Shown here: positions 1 to 7,677 of the stretch, piece by piece
Numbering within the stretch: position 1 is the first letter of the stretch
Layout of the letters: every line of letters begins with the position of its first letter
NCBI RefSeq assembly: GCF_008704495.1
Contig: NZ_CP023699.1
Location: 1,116,001-1,180,000 of the forward strand
Source of the DNA: Streptomyces kanamyceticus
GTDB lineage: Bacteria; Actinomycetota; Actinomycetes; Streptomycetales; Streptomycetaceae
Reading direction: 5' to 3'
DNA: 64,000 nt
Notes under the pieces: model-generated
The model's input: the letters and a program-made list of their open reading frames with translations, nothing else
Database searches by the model: none
What the model was told of the DNA's origin: nothing
Program-made: the position numbers and the translations under genes

Positions 1-99
1 GCTGCTTGTCGGCCGCTCGACGGCACCACGGCGATCCCGGCCCAGCGCAAAGCCCGCCGCGAGTACGAGAACCGCATCAACGCCCTTGCGTCTGGTTAG
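1..99 (+). CDS. C-terminal end of a cut-off hypothetical protein
   Basis: An open frame enters from the left edge and ends at a TAG at 97-99. The 32 visible residues are basic near the end (AQRKARREYENRINAL). I do not recognise the family. It could be a remnant of the integrated element whose integrase lies downstream. The opposite strand also stays open here, so even the coding strand is uncertain. Confidence 0.3.
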   Translation, partial: AACRPLDGTTAIPAQRKARREYENRINALASG

Positions 100-330
100 C
101 CCCCGGGCTCGGGCCGTCGGGCGTGCTCGCTGCGCCAAGGCCACCCCATCCTGGATCTGCTGGTCGGTGAGTCCGGTCTCACGATGCAGCTGCCACCAGT
201 GGGTTACTTGCTCCCCGGTGTCTGGGCTAGGACTTCGGGGCTGTTTCCGGTAGCGGTAGGTCAGGCAACAGCCGAAGGCCCGTGGCCGGCTAGGTAAGGT
301 CGTGGCAAACCGAGCCGGAGAGGTAGTTGG
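100..330. other. gap before cutA, possible reverse-strand gene remnant
   Basis: No full gene is visible. On the minus strand one frame between about 285 and 100 stays open and reads protein-like, including a stretch THWWQLHRETGLTDQQIQ. It has no start or clear end, so it may be a decayed fragment of the old element. A plausible ribosome binding site for cutA (GGAGAGG) lies at about 317-323, directly before its ATG. Confidence 0.3.
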
Positions 331-657
331 ATGGCCACCGAGATTGTGATTGCGCAGACGACCATCGACGACGAGGGCCAGGCGGAGGCGCTGGCGCGGG
401 GCGCAGTTGAGGGGCAGCTGGCGGCGTGTGCCCACATCGATGCACCGTTCACGGCCGTCTATCGATGGAAGGACGCCATCGAAACCGCTCAAGAATGGCG
501 GATCTCGTACAAGACGACCACGGATCGGCTCCCGGAGCTTGCCGCGTGGGTGGCTCAGCAGCACTCGTACGACGTTCCGGAATGGATCACTCTTCCCGTG
601 ACCGGCGGATCCCAGGCGTACCTGTCCTGGGTTGTTGAGGAGACGGCCGCGTCCTGA
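331..657 (+). CDS. cutA: CutA-family divalent cation tolerance protein
   Basis: At 108 residues this is the normal size for CutA1, a small trimeric ferredoxin-fold protein linked to divalent metal tolerance; its exact biochemical role is unsettled. Two signature stretches are present: the central VYRWKDAIETAQEWRISYKT segment (family pattern VYRWxGxIExxxEWxLxxKT) and the C-terminal HSYDVPEWITLPVTGGSQAYLSW segment (family pattern HPYxxPE...YLxW). ATG 331 follows a purine-rich GGAGAGG. The gene stands alone between gene fragments, so its neighbours say nothing about function. No signal peptide is visible, so it should be cytosolic. Confidence 0.85.
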   Translation: MATEIVIAQTTIDDEGQAEALARGAVEGQLAACAHIDAPFTAVYRWKDAIETAQEWRISYKTTTDRLPELAAWVAQQHSYDVPEWITLPVTGGSQAYLSWVVEETAAS

Positions 658-720
658 AACGGCGACAGCACGTCGGCGCCCCTGTCTTGAGCCTGCGCTC
701 AGTCGACGACCGGAGCAGGA

Positions 721-1490
721 TCAGGACGCGAACTGCCGTAGACAGCGAGCGAGTTCTTGTTCACTGTCGGGGAGCCAGCTGGCCACCGTCCGGGCCCTCT
801 CCTTGCCCATCGTGTTGGGCTTGGCATGTGTCGCGGATGCGAACTGACGTGCCACGTAGACACCTTGGTCGACGTCACCTCCGCGCAACAGCGCCGATGC
901 CAGGTCGCCGAGGACGACAACGCCACCATCGGGTAGGCCAGTTCCGAGGCGCTTGACCGCGGTATCTGCCATGATGGTCAGCTCTTGCCGCCGCAACTGT
1001 CCGTACACGGACAGGGCGAGCGAATCCATTCGGTACGGGGTCACGAATCGAACCCACGCCTGCTCGCTGGTGTGGTCGGCGAAGTCATATGCGAACCGCG
1101 CCCGATCCAGTGCGCGCAGTGCGCCGGTGGCGTCGCCGAACTGCGCGGTCTCCTCCGCATGCCTGCCGTGCACCCAGGCGGCAGCAGTGGCGTTGCCGTG
1201 CCCACGCACATCCCCGGCAGCCCGGGAAAGTAGCTCCAACCTCTCCTGCGGAGTGGGGGAACCGTAGCTGGCGTAGGTCAGGGCCAGGGCCCGTAGCGGC
1301 GGGTGTCCTGCGGTTTCTGCACACCCCGATGCGGCCTTGTAATAGGCGTCAGCCTTGTCGCGCACCCCCAGGTCCCACGCCACCCATCCGGCCAGGGCGG
1401 CGGTCTCCCCGGCGGCGATGGTGAGGGTCCGCTCATGTTCGCCGGAACGAGGCAGAGCGGCGGTGATCGCATCGAGGTGCGACTCGACTG
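721..1490 (-). pseudogene. truncated helix-turn-helix/TPR-type regulator, C-terminal part only
   Basis: The minus-strand frame ends at a TGA at 723-721 and reads as the alpha-helical, TPR-like C-terminal half of the large Streptomyces XRE-type regulators (motifs GEHERTLTIAAGETAAL and WDLGVRDKADAYYKAAS). Homologues I know have an N-terminal DNA-binding domain and total about 400 residues; only about 250 remain here. An in-frame GTG at 1383 could give a 220-residue product, but the homologous sequence continues upstream of it to about 1490. There it stops, and the plus-strand integrase fragment begins. I read this as a gene cut by insertion or deletion, with the DNA-binding half lost. Confidence 0.7.
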
Positions 1491-2457
1491 CGAAAGGCGG
1501 ACGAGGACGAGGCGCAGGAGTGGCTCCAGGACATCATCGAGGCCGCGCAGGCCGGCCTGTCCCCGTCGCTGGCCACTATGAAGCTCGCGGAATACGGCGA
1601 CGCAAACATGGATCTCGCTCTGCGCGGGCTGGAGTTGAAGACCCTCGACCCATATCTCGCGGGATGGCGGGTGCGCGTGATCCCCGCCCTGGGCCACCTC
1701 GCCGTACGGATGATCACCAACGGCGTCGTCGACCGAACCGTGCAGAGTCAGCGGCTGGCAGAAGCTCTACAAGCAGGCCGAGGACGAACTCCGCGACCCA
1801 CGGCCCCTCGCCCTGCCCGACTGGGACACGCTCGTCCAATTGGCCGAGGCACTTGTGGCCGCCTCCTCCAACCAGTACCCCGGCTGGGGCGACGTCGTTC
1901 TCTTCGCCGCGAGCACCGCCGCTCGGATCGGAGAAGTCTCCGGGTGCCGCGTCGGAGACATCGACACCAGTCAGTGGATCTGGACGGTACAGCGCCAGAC
2001 CACGCCCGCGCCCGGCGGACTGACCGACAAGGGCACCAAGGGCAAGCGCGCCCGGAAGGTTCCCATCATCGAAGAGATCCGCCCGCTCGTGGCCCAGCGC
2101 ATCCTCTCCGCCGGCCCCGCCCCTGACGCGCGACTGTTCACCGGCCCACGCGGGGGACACATCTCCACCGCGGTCCTACGCGACGCGACACACTGGGACG
2201 AGGTCGTCACCCGGCTCGGCTACGAGCACCTGCGCCGCCACGATCTCCGCTACACCGGACTGACCTGGCTCGCGGACGCCGGAGTCCCCATCCACGTACT
2301 ACGCAGGATCGCCGGCCACGGTTCACTGACGACCACTCAGCGCTACCTGCACCCGGACGTCCACAAGATCACGGCCGCCGGTACGGCGCTCTCGGCGCAC
2401 CTCAGCGTGCTGCGCGCCCCTCGTTCCCTTCCCGGCCCAACCGTCCTCACCCGCTGA
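1490..2457 (+). pseudogene. tyrosine recombinase (integrase) pseudogene, 5'-truncated with internal deletion
   Basis: The C-terminal catalytic domain (1741-2457) keeps the tyrosine recombinase residues: Arg in TAARIGEV, the HDLR box, GHGSLTTTQ, and the nucleophile Tyr in QRYLHPD. The core-binding part is read in another frame from about 1490 (EAQEWLQDIIEAAQAG ... MITNGVVDRTV). The two frames meet at about 1735-1745, where VVDRTV runs directly into RVSGWQKLY. In intact relatives that I recall, roughly 40 residues separate these motifs, so a frame-breaking internal deletion is likely. The N-terminal DNA-binding domain is missing. The 3' end points at the tRNA-Pro gene, the usual place for an actinomycete integrative element. 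A short 205-residue frame from ATG 1840 remains but should not be functional. Confidence 0.8.
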
Positions 2458-2506
2458 CACCGGTCAAGGAACGATGGTCCCCAACTGGTCCCCAGAAATG
2501 ATCAAA

Positions 2507-2536
2507 GGGCGGCTTCGGAATTCTCCGAAGCCGCCC
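2507..2536. terminator. strong hairpin between integrase remnant and tRNA-Pro
   Basis: A perfect 13-bp inverted repeat: GGGCGGCTTCGGA at 2507-2519 and TCCGAAGCCGCCC at 2524-2536, around the loop ATTC. It lies after the 3' ends of both the plus-strand integrase and the minus-strand tRNA, so it can serve as a bidirectional terminator. No long U-tract follows, as is usual in Streptomyces. Confidence 0.75.
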
Positions 2537-2557
2537 CTGACCTGCGACTCTTACGAG

Positions 2558-2631
<74 letters not shown>

Positions 2632-2731
2632 ATGCCCGTGTGACCTGGGGTTTCCCCTGGCCGAACGCGCACCGAAACAATACCGCACTCCGGACCGTGA
2701 TCGCTCACGCCTTTCCCGGGTCGGGCACCTG

Positions 2732-2760
2732 TTGACCTCAAGTGCGGTTTAAGTTGCACG
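2732..2760 (+). promoter_or_regulatory. possible promoter/MerR-like dyad before the transketolase pair
   Basis: TTGACC at 2732-2737 is followed by an imperfect dyad (ACCTCAAG ... TTTAAGTT) in the position where MerR-type regulators bind overlong spacers. Only about five of eight positions are symmetrical, no MerR gene is nearby and no clear -10 is seen, so this is tentative. Confidence 0.3.
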
Positions 2761-2769
2761 CTTCTCGGC

Positions 2770-3492
2770 ATGACGACGACCACGGAACCCGCATACGACT
2801 ACGCAGATCTGCCCCGCCTCATGGGACGGATGACCGGGGCGGAGAAGCACGGCCCCGCGGCCACCTCCACGCTCGACGCGCTCTGGGTGCTCTACGACCG
2901 CGTGCTCGACGTCACACCCGAGCGCATGGACGATCCGGGGCGCGACCGGTTCCTGCTCTCCAAGGGGCACGGGCCGATGGCGTACTACGCGGTGCTCGCG
3001 GCCAAGGGATTCCTGCCCGTGGAGTGGCTGGAGGGATTTGGGGCCTATGACTCGCCGCTCGGGCACCATCCGGACCGGGTGCTCGTGCCCGGTGTCGAGA
3101 TCGGCAGCGGGTCGCTGGGGCACGGGCTGCCGCTCGCCGTGGGGACGGCGCTCGGGCTCAAGGCACGGGGGCAGACGGAGGCCCGCGTGTGGGTGCTCGT
3201 CGGGGACGCCGAGATGGACGAGGGCAGCAACCACGAGGCCGTGGCCTACGCCGGGCCCGCCGGTCTCGAGCGACTGCACGTCCTCGTGATCGACAACGCC
3301 TCGGCCAGCTACGCGCGGCCCGGCGGGATCGCCGCCAGGTTCGAGGCGGCGGGCTGGTCGGCCGAGACCGTCGACGGGCGGGACCACGAGGCGCTGTACG
3401 CCGCCTTCACCGCGCCGCACCCCGGGCGGCCGCGCGTGGTGGTCGCGCGGGTCGAGCCCAAGGAGTACGCGGGCGAGCCCAAGTCCGCGTGA
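2770..3492 (+). CDS. transketolase N-terminal subunit (thiamine-diphosphate half)
   Basis: The 240 residues match the N-terminal half of split transketolases. The family motifs are LLSKGHGPMAYYAVL, the GSGSLGHGLPLAVG loop, and the thiamine diphosphate/Mg2+ motif GDAEMDEGSNHEA followed by IDN. The pyrimidine-binding half is encoded by the next gene at 3585, so the two products should form a heterotetrameric enzyme that transfers two-carbon ketol units between sugar phosphates in the cytosol. Which pathway uses this split copy is unclear from the context; one-chain transketolase is normally encoded elsewhere. The stop codon lies inside a 16-bp tandem repeat. The ATG at 2770 starts about 10 nt after the putative promoter dyad and has no strong ribosome binding site, so a very short leader is possible. 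Confidence 0.88.
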   Translation: MTTTTEPAYDYADLPRLMGRMTGAEKHGPAATSTLDALWVLYDRVLDVTPERMDDPGRDRFLLSKGHGPMAYYAVLAAKGFLPVEWLEGFGAYDSPLGHHPDRVLVPGVEIGSGSLGHGLPLAVGTALGLKARGQTEARVWVLVGDAEMDEGSNHEAVAYAGPAGLERLHVLVIDNASASYARPGGIAARFEAAGWSAETVDGRDHEALYAAFTAPHPGRPRVVVARVEPKEYAGEPKSA

Positions 3493-3531
3493 TCCGAATT
3501 CCGCGTGACCCGAGGTCCGCGTGACCCGAGA
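3484..3531 (+). repeat. three 16-bp tandem repeats spanning a stop codon
   Basis: Units start at 3484, 3500 and 3516, with core TCCGCGTGAYCCGA and two or three differences at the ends. The TGA at 3490-3492 in the first unit is the stop of the upstream transketolase subunit. The array fills much of the 92-nt gap before the downstream subunit. Confidence 0.7.
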
Positions 3532-3584
3532 TCACCCCTCCACCACCACCGTGCGTACGCACTTTCCGGAAGGACCGTTCTGTC

Positions 3585-4520
3585 ATGGACACCATGCGTG
3601 ACCGCCTCGCCCCCGTCCTCACGCGGCTGCTCGACGAGGACCCGCGCGTCGCCGTCGTTCTGGCCGAGATCGGCAAGGACGGCTTCGCCGACGCCATGCG
3701 CGACCACCCGGACCGGGTGATCAACGTGGGCATCAGGGAGCAGCTGCTCGTGGGCACGGGCGCCGGGCTCGCGCTCGCCGGGCTGCGGCCCGTCGTGCAC
3801 ACCTTCGCCAGCTTCCTGGTCGAGCGTCCCTTCGAACAGATCAAGCTCGACTTCGGGCACCAGGGCGTGGGCGGCGTCCTGGTCAGCGCCGCGGCGTCGT
3901 TCGACTGGCCCGCGGGCGGCTTCACCCACATGTCGCCGGGCGACGTGGCCCTGCTCGACACCCTCGACGACTGGACCGTGCACGTGCCCGGCCACCCCGA
4001 CGAGGCCGAGACGCTGCTGCGGCACGCCGTCGCGGCGGGCGACGACAAGGTGTACGTACGTCTGTCGGTGCAGTCCAATGATCAGGCCCTCGCGGTCGAC
4101 GGCACGCGCTTCCTGACCGTGCGCGAGGGGCGCTCCGGCGTGGTCGTCGCGGTCGGGCCGATGCTCGACCAGGTCCTCGCCGCGACCGAGGGGCTCGATG
4201 TGAGCGTGCTCTACGCGACGACCGTGCGCCCCTTCGACGGGGAGGCGCTGCGCCGCGCCGTGGGGGCGGGTCCTGCCGCCGATGTCGTGATCGTCGAGCC
4301 GTACCTCGCGGGGACCTCGACGAGCGCCGCGAACGACGCGCTCGCGCATCTGCCGCACCGGGTGCTCGGCCTCGGCGTCGGCCGCCGCGAGCTGCGCCGC
4401 TACGGGGACGTGGACGAGCACGTGGCCGCGCACGGGCTCGACGCGGGATCGCTGCGCGGGCGGATCACCGGCTTCCTCGGCGAGCGGACGTCGGCCGGGG
4501 CCGGGGCCGGGGTGTCGTAG
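3585..4520 (+). CDS. transketolase C-terminal subunit (pyrimidine-binding half)
   Basis: At 311 residues this matches the pyrimidine-binding plus C-terminal domains of transketolase/DXS-like enzymes. The Glu-containing motif VINVGIREQLLVGTGAGLAL carries the catalytic Glu that activates thiamine diphosphate, and it is followed by GLRPVVHTFASFLVERPFEQIK. It pairs with the N-terminal subunit encoded just upstream in the same direction. The ATG at 3585 follows CCGGAAGGACC, a reasonable ribosome binding site. The 3' end overlaps the convergent MFS gene by 56 nt, and the low-complexity Gly/Ala tail (TSAGAGAGVS) comes from that overlap. Confidence 0.88.
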   Translation: MDTMRDRLAPVLTRLLDEDPRVAVVLAEIGKDGFADAMRDHPDRVINVGIREQLLVGTGAGLALAGLRPVVHTFASFLVERPFEQIKLDFGHQGVGGVLVSAAASFDWPAGGFTHMSPGDVALLDTLDDWTVHVPGHPDEAETLLRHAVAAGDDKVYVRLSVQSNDQALAVDGTRFLTVREGRSGVVVAVGPMLDQVLAATEGLDVSVLYATTVRPFDGEALRRAVGAGPAADVVIVEPYLAGTSTSAANDALAHLPHRVLGLGVGRRELRRYGDVDEHVAAHGLDAGSLRGRITGFLGERTSAGAGAGVS

Positions 4521-5820
4521 CGGCCGGGCCGCCCGTCGCTCCCGCCGATCCTGTCGAGGGTCCCGTGACTCCCGTCGACGGTCCTCCATGGGCGGGCTCG
4601 ACGCGCACCAGGCCGCGGATCGCGGGCACGGAGAGCAGCGCGAGGCACACCACGCCCGCCATCACGCCGCCCGTGATCAGCACCCGCTCGGCACCGAAGG
4701 CACTCGCGGCGGGACCCGCGAGTGCCTGGCCGACCGGGAGCATGGCGAGCGAGCCCGCCACGTCGTAGGCGTGGATGCGGTTGAGGACGTCCGGCGGGAC
4801 CTGGGTCTGCACGCTCGTCGCCCACATCACGCCCCAGAAGGAGATCCCGGCGCCCGCGACGGCCGCGCCGAGCGCCATCAGCGGGACGCCGAGCTGGGCG
4901 CCGACCGCCGTCGGGAACGCGCAGTAGCCGAAGAGGGCGAGGGACCCGGCGCGCAGCATGCGGCGGGGGCGCAGGCGCAGGGCGATCAGGCCGCCGACGA
5001 CGGTGCCCGCGCCGAGGGCGGAGTTGACCAGGCCGTACGCGCCCGAACCGTGTTCCTGGACGACGAGGGTGGCCACCAGCGGCACGGTCGGCCCGCTGGT
5101 CGTGATCATCAGTACGCCGAAGATGGCGATCACGCCCCAGAGCCAGGTGCGGGCCCTGAACTCCCGCCAGCCCTGCACCAGATCGGCCCGGAAGCCCTCG
5201 CTCTGCGGGAGCGAGCCCGGCAGTGCGGGCGGCAGCCGGAGCAGGACGAGGCAGAGCGCGCTCAGCGCGTACGTCCCCGCGTGCGCGGCGAAGACCGCGC
5301 CCGGCGAGGCGAGGCCCACCAGGACACCGGCGGCGGCGGGGCCCGCGAGGGACGCCGTCGACTCGGCCACGCGTATCGCGCCGTTGGCCTTCTGGACGTC
5401 GGCGGCCAGCCGCGGGACCGTGCTCGCGACGCCCGGCTGGAAGAGCGCCGCGGCCGCGCCGTTGACCGCGCCGATCACGCAGATCTGCCACAGGACGACG
5501 TGTCCGGTGAAGAAGAAGACCGCCGCGAGCGCCTGGGTGACGAGCCGGACGGCATCGGCGCCGATCATCAGCAGGCGGGTGCTGAACCGGTCGGCGAAGA
5601 CCCCGCCGAAGATCACGAGACCCGCGAAGCAGACGGTCGTCGCCGCCATCGCGAGGCCCACGGCCCCGGCGCCGTGACCGTGCTCGAGGAGGCCCGCGGC
5701 GAGGGCGACGGGCAGCATCGTGTCGCCCAGCTTGGCCACGGCACGAGCGGCGAAGAACAGTCCGAAGTCCCGCGACCAGATGCTGTGGCGCGGCGTACCG
5801 CTCCGCTTCCCCGGCCCCAT
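4465..5820 (-). CDS. MFS transporter (EntS/MFS_3-like exporter)
   Basis: This 451-residue polytopic membrane protein has about twelve hydrophobic segments, and the motif after the second one (GGVFADRFSTRLLMIGAD) matches the MFS loop-2 signature GxxxDRxxRR. The overall pattern resembles the enterobactin-exporter-like MFS_3 group, which exports small molecules by proton antiport. The substrate cannot be told from the sequence. The C-terminal 60 residues are a Pro/Arg/Gly-rich tail that runs over the end of the convergent transketolase gene and is probably not structured. The gene stands alone on the minus strand with its start (ATG 5820) about 65 nt from the next gene. Confidence 0.82.
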   Translation of the reverse strand: MGPGKRSGTPRHSIWSRDFGLFFAARAVAKLGDTMLPVALAAGLLEHGHGAGAVGLAMAATTVCFAGLVIFGGVFADRFSTRLLMIGADAVRLVTQALAAVFFFTGHVVLWQICVIGAVNGAAAALFQPGVASTVPRLAADVQKANGAIRVAESTASLAGPAAAGVLVGLASPGAVFAAHAGTYALSALCLVLLRLPPALPGSLPQSEGFRADLVQGWREFRARTWLWGVIAIFGVLMITTSGPTVPLVATLVVQEHGSGAYGLVNSALGAGTVVGGLIALRLRPRRMLRAGSLALFGYCAFPTAVGAQLGVPLMALGAAVAGAGISFWGVMWATSVQTQVPPDVLNRIHAYDVAGSLAMLPVGQALAGPAASAFGAERVLITGGVMAGVVCLALLSVPAIRGLVRVEPAHGGPSTGVTGPSTGSAGATGGPAATTPRPRPRPTSARRGSR

Positions 5821-5885
5821 CCCGATCCCCTCCCGACGGCACTGGGGGGATCATGCCACGGCGGACAGACAGCGCTCTCTTCCGT

Positions 5886-6266
5886 TCAGCCCGTGGTCGG
5901 CACCCCCAACTCCGGGTGCGCTTCGAGGAGTCGGGGCGGGGCAGCCTGGCGCCAGGAGTCCTGGAGGATGTCGGTCAGCTCCTCCTCGTCGAGCGCCGCG
6001 AGGCGCACCCGCACCCATGCGGAGCCCGCCTCGTGGTCGGCGACCCAGAACTTGTCGGGCTCGGCGAGGACCAGCTCGTCCCGCTCCACTTTCGGACAGC
6101 GCACGGCGAAGGACGTCTCGTCGTCGGGCACGGTCACGAACATCTTTCCGGCCACACGGAACGTGGGCATGCTCCACGCGATCTTCTCCGCCGTGTCCGG
6201 CAGGGCGAGGGCGATGCGGCGCACGTCGTCGGAGGTGACGCGGGCACGGGATCTGGACTTCGACAT
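5886..6266 (-). CDS. MmcQ/YjbR family protein
   Basis: This small protein of about 126 residues has the CyaY-like MmcQ/YjbR fold. Recognisable stretches are VRRIALALPDTAEKIAWSMP, FRVAGKMFVTV and WVRVRLAALDEEELTDIL. Family members are often annotated as DNA-binding, but direct evidence is thin. I start it at ATG 6266 (SKSRSRARVTSDD) because the ten residues before it in the longer frame do not look like the family. Its neighbours are unrelated. Confidence 0.8.
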   Translation of the reverse strand: MSKSRSRARVTSDDVRRIALALPDTAEKIAWSMPTFRVAGKMFVTVPDDETSFAVRCPKVERDELVLAEPDKFWVADHEAGSAWVRVRLAALDEEELTDILQDSWRQAAPPRLLEAHPELGVPTTG

Positions 6267-6347
6267 GGCATGAACCGTAGCCAACGCCACTGACACTCAC
6301 CCGCCGACGGCCGCGCCCGCCCCGGCCTGGCCCGTTCCGGACGGGCC

Positions 6348-7346
6348 TCACAGCACCCGTTCGTCCAGCCAGGCCGTCAGGTCGTCCTGGACCTCGTCCC
6401 TGTTGGTCTCGTTGAGGATCTCGTGGCGGGCGTCCGGGTAGCCCTTCCAGGTGAGGTCCTCGACGCCCACGTACCGGAAGTCCTCCAGGAGCTCGTGGAC
6501 CAGTGTCATGCCCTGGTTGCAGGGGTCCTGCTCGCCGACCGCGAGGTGGATGGGCAGATCGGCGGGCACGCGCGCGAGGTTGCGCGGATCGTTGATCTTG
6601 CGTACGCCCCGCACCCAGTCCAGCGAGAGCCCCGCGGCGAACGGGAATCCGCAGCGCTCGTCGGCGACGTACGCGTCGACCTCGGCCTCGTCGCGCGAGA
6701 GCCACTCGAAGCCCGTGCGGTGCGGGTACGGGTCGTTGAAGGAGGCGAAGAGGTCGGGGACGAACGAGGAGCGCGCCGCGCGGCCGCCCTCGGCGATCTC
6801 CCGTTCGAGGCGGGCGATGGACTCCTGCGTCTCGGCGCCGGGCAGCGACCGGAACGTGCCCGAGAGGAGCAGGCCCGCGAGCCCGTCGGCGTACTCCTGC
6901 GCGTAGTCCCGCGCGAGCATCGAGCCGAGGCTGTGGCCCAGGAGGAAGAAGGGGAGCCCGGGGTGCAGGGTGCGCACTTGGTCGCCGATGGCCTTGAGGT
7001 CGTCGACGATCGCCCGCCAGCTGTCGGCGTCGTCCGCGCCGCGCGCATCGTCCGCCCCGGAGGTCACGCCGAAGCCGCCCGTGGCCTGCGCGGTGGCGCC
7101 GTGGCCGCGGTGGTCGGAGGCGACCACTCCGTAGCCGCGTGCGGCCAGGTGGCGGGCGAACCGGTCGTAGCGCAGGGCGTGTTCGGCGGCGCCGTGCGCG
7201 ATCTGCACATAGGCGCGGGGCCTGCCGTCGGCCGGCAGCCAGGTGTACGTGGCGACGGGCACGCCGTCCGCCGCGTTGAGCAGCCCGGCGGTGAAGGTCG
7301 CGGTGGGCGTGGTCGTCGGGCCGTGGGCGTCGTCGCGGTCGGGCAT
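6348..7346 (-). CDS. alpha/beta hydrolase, monoacylglycerol lipase-like
   Basis: This 332-residue alpha/beta hydrolase of the Hydrolase_4 (serine aminopeptidase S33/monoacylglycerol lipase) group has its nucleophile Ser in LLGHSLGSM (about residue 139). The oxyanion HG motif is IAHGAAEHALRY near residue 51, the acid is likely the Asp of VGEQDP, and the His lies in DARHEIL near the C-terminus. It lacks a signal peptide and should be cytosolic, cleaving acylglycerols or lysophospholipids. ATG 7346 (MPDRDD) was chosen; the longer frame upstream runs through a tandem repeat and is not family-like. The gene is divergent from the ThuA gene. Confidence 0.85.
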   Translation of the reverse strand: MPDRDDAHGPTTTPTATFTAGLLNAADGVPVATYTWLPADGRPRAYVQIAHGAAEHALRYDRFARHLAARGYGVVASDHRGHGATAQATGGFGVTSGADDARGADDADSWRAIVDDLKAIGDQVRTLHPGLPFFLLGHSLGSMLARDYAQEYADGLAGLLLSGTFRSLPGAETQESIARLEREIAEGGRAARSSFVPDLFASFNDPYPHRTGFEWLSRDEAEVDAYVADERCGFPFAAGLSLDWVRGVRKINDPRNLARVPADLPIHLAVGEQDPCNQGMTLVHELLEDFRYVGVEDLTWKGYPDARHEILNETNRDEVQDDLTAWLDERVL

Positions 7347-7397
7347 CGGGGCGGGCTCCCTGGGATGGCGGCTGGATTCCTCCGGCTCAGCCTCCCC

Positions 7398-7459
7398 CAC
7401 GCGCGCGACCTCATGCGGACCGCACGCGCGCGACCTCATGCGGGCCGCACGCGCGCGTG
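7398..7459. repeat. 25-bp tandem repeat, two copies plus a partial third
   Basis: Units at 7398-7422 and 7423-7447 (CACGCGCGCGACCTCATGCGG plus ACCG or GCCG) differ at one base. A third copy begins at 7448 with CACGCGCGCGTG. The array sits in the divergent gap between the hydrolase and ThuA genes, upstream of the mapped promoter. Confidence 0.75.
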
Positions 7460-7520
7460 TCCCCGGCGCACGCGCCACCCACCCCCCAACTCCCGCCCCG
7501 CGCCCACCCCTTCCGACCCA

Positions 7521-7578
7521 TTGACCCTCCCCAGAACCGGAACCTACGCTGAGTCCCGCGCTCTGAAAGCGCTTTCTA
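7521..7578 (+). promoter_or_regulatory. promoter with LacI-type operator before the ThuA gene
   Basis: A -35 TTGACC (7521-7526), an 18-nt spacer and a -10 TACGCT (7545-7550) fit the vegetative sigma factor. The perfect palindrome GAAAGCGCTTTC at 7565-7576 lies just after the expected start of transcription, the classic position for a LacI/CcpA-family repressor. The same 12-mer occurs in the same promoter position at 16160-16219. The regulator gene is not identified. The nearby lacI at 25808 has different sites around it. Confidence 0.7.
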
Positions 7579-7677
7579 GCGTGCTTGCCCAGAGCCGCAC
7601 TCCCGCTCAAGCGCAGACGCAACTCACCGCACACCCGGCGACCGGCAGCCGTCCATCAGCCAAGCCCAGGGAGCGCC

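Noticed and set aside
4588..6273. 561-codon plus-strand open frame
   Set aside because: It is a shadow of the MFS and MmcQ/YjbR genes on the minus strand, with no family-like sequence.
7585..7677. Upstream start for the ThuA/dehydrogenase protein
   Set aside because: The extra 31 residues precede a proper signal peptide that begins at ATG 7678 with a ribosome binding site.
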